From positions 1-5,889 of the forward strand of contig RFJH01000225.1 of NCBI GenBank assembly GCA_003694975.1: a stretch of 5,889 bases of DNA, in the 5' to 3' direction. The notes below the pieces were generated by a model that was not told where the DNA came from, made no database searches, and saw only the letters and a program-made list of their open reading frames with translations. The DNA is from Anaerolineae bacterium. GTDB taxonomy: Bacteria; Chloroflexota; Anaerolineae; Anaerolineales; Villigracilaceae. The position numbers were made by a program, and so were the translations under genes. This document shows, piece after piece, positions 1 to 5,814 of the stretch (position 1 is its first letter; each line of letters begins with the position of its first letter).

Positions 1-181
1 AGCGAAACACCTGGTGCCCGAAGACCTGATCCACCGCATCACGGCCTCCGGCACGCCGGAGGAAGCGCGCGCGAAGGTGCAGGAATACATTGACCACGGC
101 GCGACCTGCCCGATCCTCTACCCCGTCGGCGGCGACGTGAAACTGCTGATCGACACCTTCTCCCCCCAACGGAACGCATAG
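1..181 (+). CDS. LLM-class flavin-dependent oxidoreductase, C-terminal end (partial)
   Basis: The frame starting at base 2 is open from the window edge to a TAG at 179-181 and gives 59 residues. The segment VPEDLIHRITASGTPEEARA followed by an amphipathic helix and CPILYPVGGD matches the usual end of luciferase-like (bacterial luciferase / F420-dependent methylene-H4MPT reductase-type) monooxygenases, where 'GTPEE' precedes the last TIM-barrel helix and a 'P-I-L-x-P-V' strand. Such enzymes use FMN or F420 to oxidise or reduce small organic substrates in the cytoplasm. The catalytic part lies upstream of the window, so neither cofactor nor substrate can be assigned. The gene converges on the minus-strand sugar operon, with 150 bp between the two stops, and there is no sign that it belongs to that pathway. 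The family call rests on this short tail only. Confidence 0.72.
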   Translation, partial: AKHLVPEDLIHRITASGTPEEARAKVQEYIDHGATCPILYPVGGDVKLLIDTFSPQRNA

Positions 182-198
182 CGCCGGTAAAACTCCTC

Positions 199-220
199 GC
201 CGGAGGCTGAAGCCTCCGGC
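199..220. repeat. Perfect 10-bp inverted repeat (hairpin 1), possible dispersed intergenic element
   Basis: GCCGGAGGCT, a GA spacer, then AGCCTCCGGC: every base of the 10-bp arms pairs. It starts 17 nt after the stop of the plus-strand oxidoreductase, so it could help end that transcript. However, no T-run follows it directly on either strand. The wording (CCGGAGGCTGAAGCCTCCGG) with a second GC hairpin close behind looks like a mobile or dispersed palindromic intergenic repeat, but copy number cannot be judged from this window. Confidence 0.6.
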
Positions 221-228
221 TCAGTGCA

Positions 229-247
229 TAAAAGCCCCTTCGGGGCT
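229..247 (-). terminator. Second intrinsic terminator of the minus-strand operon (hairpin 2)
   Basis: The arms AGCCCC (233-238) and GGGGCT (242-247) pair perfectly around a 3-nt loop. Read on the minus strand, the hairpin is followed at once by TTTTATGC, the GC-stem plus T-tract layout of an intrinsic terminator. It lies about 85 nt past the phosphatase stop and behind the stronger hairpin at 265-299, so it would act as a backup. On the plus strand the downstream sequence (GCTGCTTTACC) gives only a weak T-tract. Confidence 0.55.
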
Positions 248-260
248 GCTTTACCCCCAA

Positions 261-299
261 GGAAAAGACGTTCAACTTCTGCGAGAAGTTGAACGTCTT
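261..299 (-). terminator. Long perfect hairpin terminator between convergent genes (hairpin 3)
   Basis: AAGACGTTCAACTTCT (265-280) and AGAAGTTGAACGTCTT (284-299) form a perfect 16-bp stem with a 3-nt loop. On the minus strand it begins 32 nt after the histidine phosphatase stop. The stem ends in TCTT and is followed by TTCCTT, giving a T-rich tail as expected of an intrinsic terminator closing the operon. On the plus strand the trailing T-run is poor (TTATCGTG), so it is best read as the main terminator of the minus-strand operon with possible two-way action. Its stem is AT-richer and longer than a typical terminator. Confidence 0.7.
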
Positions 300-331
300 A
301 TCGTGTATCACCCCTCCCTATCGCTTCTTCA

Positions 332-916
332 TCATCTCTGTTTCTCTCCGTTCATCTCCGGTTCCACGTCCAGCACCTGCCACTCGCCGTTCTCCGGGAT
401 CATCCCCCACACTTCCTCAATCGGGCGATGGCGAAAGTGCGCCAACGCCACCGCCAGGGCGAAGCCGTGGGAGACCACGGCGACGGTCCCGCCGGGGTGT
501 TTCGCGAGAATCTCCTCCAGGGCGCGCACGACGCGCTCGCGCACCTTCGCCACCGTCTCGCCGCCGGGCGGGGCGACGCGAAGAGGGTCGCTCTTGCGGC
601 GCTCGAAACGCTCCGCGTAACGCGCCTGGATCTCCGTCACCAGCATCCCCTGCCACTCGCCCTGGTGAATCTCGCGCAGGCGGGGGTCTTCGTGCACGGG
701 CAAGCCCTTCAGGCGCGCCAGCGCTTCCGCCGTCTCACGCGCGCGGGCGAGGTCGCTGGAATAGACGGCATCGAAAGGCACGTCTTTCAGCGCCTGCGCC
801 AGGCGGGCCGCCTGGGCGCGTCCACGCGCGTTGAGGGGCACGTTGGCCTGTCCCTGCCAGCGCCCTTCCACGTTCCAATCCGTCTCGCCGTGGCGGATGA
901 GATACAGGCGCGTCAT
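332..916 (-). CDS. Histidine phosphatase family protein, probable glucosyl-3-phosphoglycerate phosphatase
   Basis: This 194-aa protein has full phosphoglycerate mutase-like (histidine phosphatase, branch 1) architecture. RHG lies at residues 8-10, with His9 the expected phosphohistidine nucleophile. SSDLARARETAE at 53-64 supplies Arg58, Glu82 in EIHQGEWQG is the expected proton donor, and SHG at 149-151 supplies the second histidine, His150. Length is normal for the family, which also includes cobalamin-pathway (CobC) and general sugar-phosphate phosphatases. Its ATG shares four bases (ATGA) with the stop of the upstream glucosyl-3-phosphoglycerate synthase and has only a poorly spaced GGGAG, so translation is probably coupled. 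In mycobacteria the phosphatase that dephosphorylates glucosyl-3-phosphoglycerate (GpgP) belongs to this family. With that context I infer the step releasing glucosylglycerate. Family is certain; substrate rests on adjacency. It is the last gene of the operon. Confidence 0.9.
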   Translation of the reverse strand: MTRLYLIRHGETDWNVEGRWQGQANVPLNARGRAQAARLAQALKDVPFDAVYSSDLARARETAEALARLKGLPVHEDPRLREIHQGEWQGMLVTEIQARYAERFERRKSDPLRVAPPGGETVAKVRERVVRALEEILAKHPGGTVAVVSHGFALAVALAHFRHRPIEEVWGMIPENGEWQVLDVEPEMNGEKQR

Positions 917-2736
917 AGGCCGTGACGCTCCCGATACTCCGGCAACTCAATCATCGGGGGGCGCTCCCGTTCGGCGATCTCCTCCACTTCCAGGAAGAAA
1001 CGCCCTTTCTCATACCGAATCAACTTCATCGAGCGATTCACTTCCTCCAGAATCTGCCAGCCATAACGCCGTTCCAGTTTGCGCGCCACGGCCTGGATGA
1101 TGGCAAAGGACATCTTGCTCAGCGCCTCGAGCGGCTGATTGTGGTGAATGCGCTTCTGCAAATCCACCTGGGCGATGGCGCTCAGGCCGTAGCGCTCGAA
1201 GACATCAATCAGCATGGCAATCTCCACGCCGTAGCCCGAAGAGAACGGCAACCGTTCCAGCACCTCGCGCCGACCGCCGTATTCGCCCGAAAGCGGCTGG
1301 ATGATGCCGGAGAGTTCCGGGTAAAACAGATTGAGCAACGGGCGCGCCGTCAACTCCGTCACGCGTCCGCCGCCCCCGGCCTGAATCTTATCCCCCACCT
1401 TGAGCGGGCGCCGGTAGAACCCCTTGACGAACTTCGTCCGATCGCGCAACAGAAGCGGTCCCATCAGCCCATAGACGAAGCGCGGGTGGATATTGACGAT
1501 ATCCGTATCAATCCACAGAATGATATCGCCGCGCGTCACATAGAGGCTCTTCCAGAGCGCCTCCCCCTTTCCGGCGCGGGCGCCATACTGGGGTAACACC
1601 TTCTGATGAATATAGACCGGAATCCCCAGGTCTTCAGCGATTTCACGCGTGCGGTCGGTGGAATTGGAATCCATGAGGACGATCTCATCCAGGAGGGGCA
1701 CCTCGTCCATCAAGGCCTTCTTGACCGTGCGAATCACATTGCCGACCGTCTCTTCCTCGTTGAGCGCCGGAAGCGCAAGGCTGATCGTGACGCCCTGGCG
1801 CTCCTTGAGGGAGAGGAGATAATTCAAATCGGCGAACTCGTCCGCATAATAGGTGTTCTCGGCGAACCATTTATCCACCAGGATGGAGATCGCGGCGCGA
1901 CCGGCCTCCTCCCCTTCCAGGTCTTCCGGGAGGGCGTGCGTGGTGCGCACGGCAATCACTCCCGCCTCGCTATGCTCCAAAATGCGCTCCGTCACCTCGC
2001 CGAGAAGCGGTCGGCGCTCCACCTCATCCAGGCGCGCGGACGTGCCCACGACCACCAGGTCGTATGCGGCGGAACGCTCCAGGATCGTCGCCGCGACATC
2101 ATCGGAAGCGACCGTATCCTGCGCGACCTCGGGCAGATTCTGCAAGACGCGCTCCAGGCCGCGAAACGAAGCCTCGCTCTGCGCCGATTCATCCGGCGGG
2201 ACGACACGCAGCGAGGCGACCTCCGCATCGGCGGTCTGCGCGATCAGCAGGGAGAGGCGCAACGCCTGCTCAGCATACACGCTCCCGCGCAAAGGCACCA
2301 GGATGCGCTTCAGGTGTTCCTCTATCGGGCCGCGCACAATCGCCAGGTCGCACGGCAACTCTTCAAAGAGTTCCGTCGGCGTGATGCGCAGGGTCTCGAA
2401 AGCGTGCGGCCACGCCAGGATAAGCAAATCGGGGAGTTCCTCATGGATGACCACCTGCAACTCTTCCCAGGGGGCATAGGAGACGCGCACGCGCTCGCGC
2501 ACATGGACGCGCTCATCCGCGGCGTGAGCCAACAGCGTCTCGCGGACCTGCCGCGCCTGCGAAGTGGCCACGCTCAGTGAGACCCCCGCCGGTATCCCCA
2601 CCACGCCAACGAGGATAATCTTCCCTCCCGGCCCGGCGATGAGGCGCGCGGCGGCTAGTGAAGAAGCGTTATCCCCCCCAGGCACAATCGGCACCATGAT
2701 ACGCCGAAATGCACGCGCACGATACTGTAATCTCAT
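913..2736 (-). CDS. gpgS: Glucosyl-3-phosphoglycerate synthase with two N-terminal universal stress protein domains
   Basis: From the ATG at 2736 (best Shine-Dalgarno; the frame stays open to 2901) this is 607 aa. Residues about 9-138 and 142-265 are two universal stress protein (USP) domains, each opening with a RRIMVPI / KRILVPL strand and closing with a DLAIVRG / GVIAVRT strand. Residues about 285-595 are a GT-A glycosyltransferase of the GpgS type (GT81): LALPALNEEETVG at 320-332, the metal/NDP-sugar DTD at 410-412, GGGGRVTELTARPLL at 454-468, QPLSGEYGGRRE at 480-491 and RIHHNQPL at 529-536. GpgS transfers glucose from an NDP-glucose donor (UDP-, ADP- or GDP-glucose depending on the enzyme) to 3-phosphoglycerate. 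Known GpgS proteins are about 300-330 aa, so the roughly 270-aa USP extension is extra. USP1 lacks the glycine-rich nucleotide motif and USP2 has a degenerate one. It sits after two GT4 genes and overlaps the phosphatase by ATGA. Confidence 0.9.
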   Translation of the reverse strand: MRLQYRARAFRRIMVPIVPGGDNASSLAAARLIAGPGGKIILVGVVGIPAGVSLSVATSQARQVRETLLAHAADERVHVRERVRVSYAPWEELQVVIHEELPDLLILAWPHAFETLRITPTELFEELPCDLAIVRGPIEEHLKRILVPLRGSVYAEQALRLSLLIAQTADAEVASLRVVPPDESAQSEASFRGLERVLQNLPEVAQDTVASDDVAATILERSAAYDLVVVGTSARLDEVERRPLLGEVTERILEHSEAGVIAVRTTHALPEDLEGEEAGRAAISILVDKWFAENTYYADEFADLNYLLSLKERQGVTISLALPALNEEETVGNVIRTVKKALMDEVPLLDEIVLMDSNSTDRTREIAEDLGIPVYIHQKVLPQYGARAGKGEALWKSLYVTRGDIILWIDTDIVNIHPRFVYGLMGPLLLRDRTKFVKGFYRRPLKVGDKIQAGGGGRVTELTARPLLNLFYPELSGIIQPLSGEYGGRREVLERLPFSSGYGVEIAMLIDVFERYGLSAIAQVDLQKRIHHNQPLEALSKMSFAIIQAVARKLERRYGWQILEEVNRSMKLIRYEKGRFFLEVEEIAERERPPMIELPEYRERHGL

Positions 2737-2741
2737 TCTCA

Positions 2742-2747
2742 CTCCTT
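2742..2747 (-). promoter_or_regulatory. Ribosome binding site that sets the gpgS start
   Basis: Minus-strand AAGGAG followed by TGAGA and ATG (ATG at 2734-2736) gives a 5-nt spacing, the best translation signal in the frame. Rival in-frame ATGs fare worse: 2784 has GGGAG only 3 nt away, 2769 has no purine-rich site, and 2901 would overlap the upstream gene by 73 bp and add a low-complexity, non-homologous leader. Confidence 0.7.
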
Positions 2748-2767
2748 CGGTGTCGGAACGACGGTGC

Positions 2768-2784
2768 ATGGCAATTTCTGCCAT
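2768..2784. repeat. Small inverted repeat in the gap before gpgS
   Basis: ATGGCA and TGCCAT form a perfect 6-bp stem around a 5-nt AT-rich loop, in the only sizeable gap (2737-2828, 92 bp) inside the operon. It has no T-tract, so it is not a terminator. It could be a small operator or mRNA hairpin just upstream of the gpgS Shine-Dalgarno, or chance. A GATAAT hexamer on the minus strand overlaps it at the edge, with a TTGCCG 19 bp further up, which is a poor promoter match. Confidence 0.25.
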
Positions 2785-2828
2785 TATCTCCCGCCCGCCA
2801 CCGGTCACGGCAAGCGGCGGCGCGAGGG

Positions 2829-4046
2829 TCAGGAAGAAAGCAGAGGGGCGATGCGCTCGCGATAAATCCGCTCCCAGGGATATTGACGGCGCACACGCCA
2901 TCGCAACGCGAAAAAGGCGTTCGCGGCGAAGAAATCGGCCACCCGCTCCGCCACGGCGAGGGGGTCGGCATCGGGATCGAAATAGACGGCGTGCGTGCCC
3001 CCCAACTCGCGCAACTGGGGAATGTCGCTACAGAAAACGGGAATGCCCTCCAATCCCGCCTCCAGCACCGGAATGCCGAAGCCCTCCTCGCGACTGGGGA
3101 AGAAGAGCGCATCGGCCAGGCGGTAAAAATCGGCGATGACGGCATCGGGGAGGTACTCATCGCTCAATTCGGCCAGAAAGTGCGCCGCGCCCTCCAGCCC
3201 CAATTCGGCGCGCAGGGCGGTCAGACGCTCGAAATAGCGCACGTTGGCCGGGTTGTGCGGCCCCAACGGCCCGGTGACCACCAGTCTCGCCTGCGGATAG
3301 CGCTCCCGCAGATGCGCCAGGACGCGCAACGCCAGTTCGATGTTCTTGCGCGGCGTGATGCGCACCGGCAAGAGGAGCAGGGGCGCGGCGGAGAGCAGGT
3401 CGAGGCGGCGCACGAACTCTCGCGTGCGCGGCTCCAGTTTCAAGAAGCGCGCCACATCCAGCCCATTGGGCACCACGTGGATACGCTCTTCGGGGACATG
3501 AAGCAGGGCGGCCAATTCGCGGCGACGCGCCTCGGAGATGGTCACCTGGAGGGCTTCCGGCCAATCCGTGCGCAACAAATCCCAGGGATAGCCCTCGTGC
3601 AGTTCGGCGCGGTAGCGCGGCGTCGTCCAGGCCAGGTCGTGATGCCACAGGATGAAACGCGGACGAGGGCGGGATTCGGCCAGGCGGCGGAGCGCCGCCG
3701 TCAGGGCGAGGTTTTTCGCCAGCGAGCACACGTTGTGCGCGATGACCCAGTCCACGTCGCGCGTCGCCGCGTCGAGGGCATCGGTCAGGCGCGCCACGAG
3801 GTCATCGAAGGCCGGCGGGAGGCGGCCCGCGTCCAGGTCGGCTTTGACCGTCAGCACGTCCGGATGGCGCGAATCCACGAGGGGGATGTGAACGAACGGG
3901 ATGCGCTCGTCCGTCTGGGCGCCGCGTCCGGCGATGATGCGCACGCGGTGACCCGCCCCGGTCATCAGGCGGGCATGATGCCCGATAACGCTTTCCACGC
4001 CTCCCACCACCGGGGGCGCGGCGTAGTGCAGAAGGACGATTTGCAT
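2829..4046 (-). CDS. GT4-family glycosyltransferase (405 aa)
   Basis: A retaining GT-B glycosyltransferase of family GT4 and normal length. The N-terminal Rossmann domain begins IVLLHYAAPPVVGGVESVI with the acceptor-side GGVE at residues 15-18, and has WHHDLAW at 134-140. PNGLD at 193-197 marks the domain junction. The C-terminal donor domain carries PVRITPRKN at 227-235, where Arg/Lys contact the donor phosphates, and the EX7E motif EGFGIPVLE, with Glu321 and Glu329. There is no signal peptide or membrane segment, so the enzyme is cytosolic and uses a nucleotide-sugar donor. Its ATG directly follows the TAA of the preceding GT4 gene with AGAGGA 4 nt upstream. Sugar donor and acceptor are not readable from sequence. 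Next to GpgS it may extend glucosylglycerate or a related primer. A general envelope or glycan transferase is the alternative. Confidence 0.88.
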   Translation of the reverse strand: MQIVLLHYAAPPVVGGVESVIGHHARLMTGAGHRVRIIAGRGAQTDERIPFVHIPLVDSRHPDVLTVKADLDAGRLPPAFDDLVARLTDALDAATRDVDWVIAHNVCSLAKNLALTAALRRLAESRPRPRFILWHHDLAWTTPRYRAELHEGYPWDLLRTDWPEALQVTISEARRRELAALLHVPEERIHVVPNGLDVARFLKLEPRTREFVRRLDLLSAAPLLLLPVRITPRKNIELALRVLAHLRERYPQARLVVTGPLGPHNPANVRYFERLTALRAELGLEGAAHFLAELSDEYLPDAVIADFYRLADALFFPSREEGFGIPVLEAGLEGIPVFCSDIPQLRELGGTHAVYFDPDADPLAVAERVADFFAANAFFALRWRVRRQYPWERIYRERIAPLLSS

Positions 4047-5330
4047 TTATTCCTCTTCTCTTGTTCCAAAACAGGCGTAGAGCAATGTGCGTAAGTTGTG
4101 TTCCAGGGCGGTGAAGGAATAATAGCGTTTTCCCAGAGCGTAATTGTGCTCGGCCATCTCCTCGGCCAGGGAGGGATTTTCCAACACGGAACAGACCTCT
4201 TCCACCGTCTGCTCGGTGATATAGCCATCGAACTCAATAGCGCGAAACCCTTTCGGCTTGATGTCAATGGCGTAAATGGTGTAGTTGTTGACCACGATGG
4301 GGCGGCGGAAGTAGATGGCTTCCAGAAAGGCGTTGCCGAACCCCTCGAGGAGCGAAGGGTAGGTCACGATGTCGGCGTGGGGATAGACATCCCACAAAGC
4401 GTACACCTTGCGCCCATCGGGTGTGCGACCGCGACGCTCGCGGATGATCTCCGCCTCGAAGTTGACCGGCACGCCGAGCATCTCGGCGAAGGCGCGCACG
4501 CGCTGCTCGTACTCATGGCCTTCGTCCCCGCTGGCGTGGGAAATCACCAGGCGCGCTTTGAGTCTCATGCGCTTCACCAACTCGATGGCATGCTCGATGC
4601 CCTTGCGGCGCACGACACGCGTCGGCTGGAGGAAAAAGTATTCGTCCGGGGCCACGCCCAGGTCGGCGCGCAGATTCGCCGTGTACTCATCGGGAGGAGG
4701 CGGCGGGTTGTCGAAGTCCATCACGTTGGGGATCAGGGCGGCGGAAATGCCGGTCCGCAGACTGAGTTGATTGGCCGCCGAGGAGTTGATGACCACGTGC
4801 TGCACGGTCGGCAGGTGCGGCGGAAAGGCCATGTTCAGGTAATCCCACACGCAGTTCGTCAGGAAGCGTTTGCGCTCCCAGAAGAAATCGTGGTGATGGG
4901 CGATGACCGGGAAGCCGGTCTCGGCGATGAACTCCGTGAGCGCGAGGCCGAGAGGCAGGTTGAGCGGGATGGCCAGGGCGTTCTCTACAATGAGAAGGTC
5001 GAGGTCGAAGGTGCGGACGTAGGCGTAGAGGTGCTCTTTGAGGTGGTCGCGCAGGAGGTGGATTTTGCGCGTCGTCTCCGGGGCGCGTTCCCGACGACTG
5101 AACGATTCCTCGTAGATGGCACGAATTTCCGGATGGCGGAAGTGGGCTTCGGGAACGACGAAGGCCCGATCGTCCGGGCATTCACAGGCGCCGGCGAAGA
5201 AGAAACACTCGTTCCCCAAACGGGTGAGCACTTTGTGCCACTTCATCGTCTCCAACGTGACGCCATCGGTGCTATCGAAGCGCGTCGAGACGAAGCCAAT
5301 GCGCAAACCGGTGATCGAACGATGCGGCAT
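4047..5330 (-). CDS. GT4-family glycosyltransferase (427 aa), candidate mannosylglucosylglycerate synthase-like
   Basis: A GT-B/GT4 glycosyltransferase. The N-terminal domain starts IGFVSTRFDSTDGVTLET (residues 11-28), an unusual 'STRF-x-x-TDGV-x-LE' acceptor loop, and includes IAHHHDFFWERKRF at 143-156. After PNVMDFD (201-207) comes a run of five prolines (209-213) in the interdomain linker, then the donor domain with PTRVVRRKGIEHA at 236-248 and the EX7E pair Glu329/Glu337 in EGFGNAFLE. It has no membrane segments. The start is secure: minus-strand GGAGGTGAT ends 3 nt before ATG. The Petrotoga MggS, which adds mannose from GDP-mannose to glucosylglycerate, is also a GT4 enzyme, so with GpgS nearby this is a plausible counterpart. 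That assignment is inference; only the GT4 family is directly supported. The gene is sandwiched between a GH13_18 remnant (4-nt gap) and the second GT4 (0-nt gap). Confidence 0.88.
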   Translation of the reverse strand: MPHRSITGLRIGFVSTRFDSTDGVTLETMKWHKVLTRLGNECFFFAGACECPDDRAFVVPEAHFRHPEIRAIYEESFSRRERAPETTRKIHLLRDHLKEHLYAYVRTFDLDLLIVENALAIPLNLPLGLALTEFIAETGFPVIAHHHDFFWERKRFLTNCVWDYLNMAFPPHLPTVQHVVINSSAANQLSLRTGISAALIPNVMDFDNPPPPPDEYTANLRADLGVAPDEYFFLQPTRVVRRKGIEHAIELVKRMRLKARLVISHASGDEGHEYEQRVRAFAEMLGVPVNFEAEIIRERRGRTPDGRKVYALWDVYPHADIVTYPSLLEGFGNAFLEAIYFRRPIVVNNYTIYAIDIKPKGFRAIEFDGYITEQTVEEVCSVLENPSLAEEMAEHNYALGKRYYSFTALEHNLRTLLYACFGTREEE

Positions 5331-5333
5331 GAC

Positions 5334-5342
5334 ATCACCTCC
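5334..5342 (-). promoter_or_regulatory. Strong Shine-Dalgarno for the 427-aa GT4 gene
   Basis: Minus-strand GGAGGTGAT is a nine-base match to the 16S anti-Shine-Dalgarno complement. It spans the stop codon (TGA, 5335-5337) of the upstream GH13 fragment. The GGAGG core lies 7 nt from the ATG at 5330. The overlap of stop and ribosome site indicates translation handed on from the GH13 gene. Confidence 0.75.
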
Positions 5343-5814
5343 CGGAGGGCAACCCCAACCAGCGCGTCTGGTAGGGAGCGAGAGACAGGGTGAACGGATC
5401 GGCGGGGACGAGGGGCCGGTCGGCGAGGAGATCGCGCCACGCCTCGCCGGACGCGGCGTCCACCTGCGAAAGCGAAAGGCGGACGGTGCGTTCCCGGGGC
5501 GTCACGTTGTGCAGACAGAGGGCGCGCTGCCTTCCATCGGGGGCGGTGCGCAACACGGCGAAGACGCCCGAATCCAAAAACAAGATGCGCTGCCGCCCAA
5601 ACGGATGAAACGCCTCCTGACCGGCCCGAACGCGCAACAGGTGAGCGAGTTGACGGAACACGCGCGCCCGCCGCGACGCCGGGTCGGCCAGTTCGCGTTC
5701 CAGGTCGACGCGGCGCAGTTTCTGACGGTTGATGGCGCGCGGGTACCCAAGTTCCTTCACCCCCTCCGGCCAGCCGCGCGAGCCGAAGAGACTATGGAAA
5801 TAGATCCCCGGCAC
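5335..5814 (-). CDS. GH13_18 sucrose phosphorylase-type glycoside phosphorylase, C-terminal part (5' end missing)
   Basis: The open frame gives 159 aa from a GTG at 5814, but that codon is the Val of the conserved GVPGIYFHSLFGS strand-loop and not a natural start. The match continues through RAINRQKL (residues 26-33) and a C-terminal beta-sandwich ending APYQTRWLGL. This is the end of GH13 subfamily 18, whose full proteins are about 480-580 aa and phosphorolyse sucrose, sucrose-6'-phosphate, glucosylglycerol or glucosylglycerate. Catalytic Asp/Glu residues and specificity loops are absent. Going upstream the frame reads T-V-P-P-K and then TGA at 5833-5835, with no GH13-like continuation in any frame. 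The gene is therefore either broken or cut by a rearrangement or chimeric contig end. It is first in the run and 4 nt from the GT4 gene. With gpgS nearby, glucosylglycerate phosphorylase is an attractive but unproven role. Confidence 0.75.
   Translation of the reverse strand: MPGIYFHSLFGSRGWPEGVKELGYPRAINRQKLRRVDLERELADPASRRARVFRQLAHLLRVRAGQEAFHPFGRQRILFLDSGVFAVLRTAPDGRQRALCLHNVTPRERTVRLSLSQVDAASGEAWRDLLADRPLVPADPFTLSLAPYQTRWLGLPSGR

Noticed and set aside
39..311. 90-aa minus-strand open frame across the oxidoreductase end and the hairpins
   Set aside because: It runs through the terminator hairpins and is Arg/Ser-rich low-complexity; not coding.
922..2580. Long plus-strand open frames (922-1596, 1606-2580) opposite gpgS
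   Set aside because: They lie antisense to a gene with clear GpgS and USP motifs, show Arg/Gln/His-rich composition typical of antisense shadows in GC-rich DNA, and have no recognisable domain.
2778..2820. Sigma-70-like promoter (TTGCCG ... GATAAT) before gpgS
   Set aside because: Spacing of 19 bp and a 4/6 -35 match are too weak to call as a feature; kept only as part of the gap observation.
2737..2901. Longer gpgS start at 2901 (662 aa)
   Set aside because: It would overlap the upstream GT4 gene by 73 bp, has no ribosome site, and adds residues with no USP resemblance before the RRIMVPI strand; the ATG at 2736 has AAGGAG at 5 nt.
2709..4094. 461-aa plus-strand open frame opposite the 405-aa GT4
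   Set aside because: Its sequence mirrors the codon pattern of the GT4 gene; no motif is recognisable, and the minus frame holds the complete GT4 signature.
4098..5393. 431-aa plus-strand open frame opposite the 427-aa GT4
   Set aside because: Shadow frame: no family motif, whereas the opposite strand has the EX7E motif, RRKG donor site and an ideal ribosome site.
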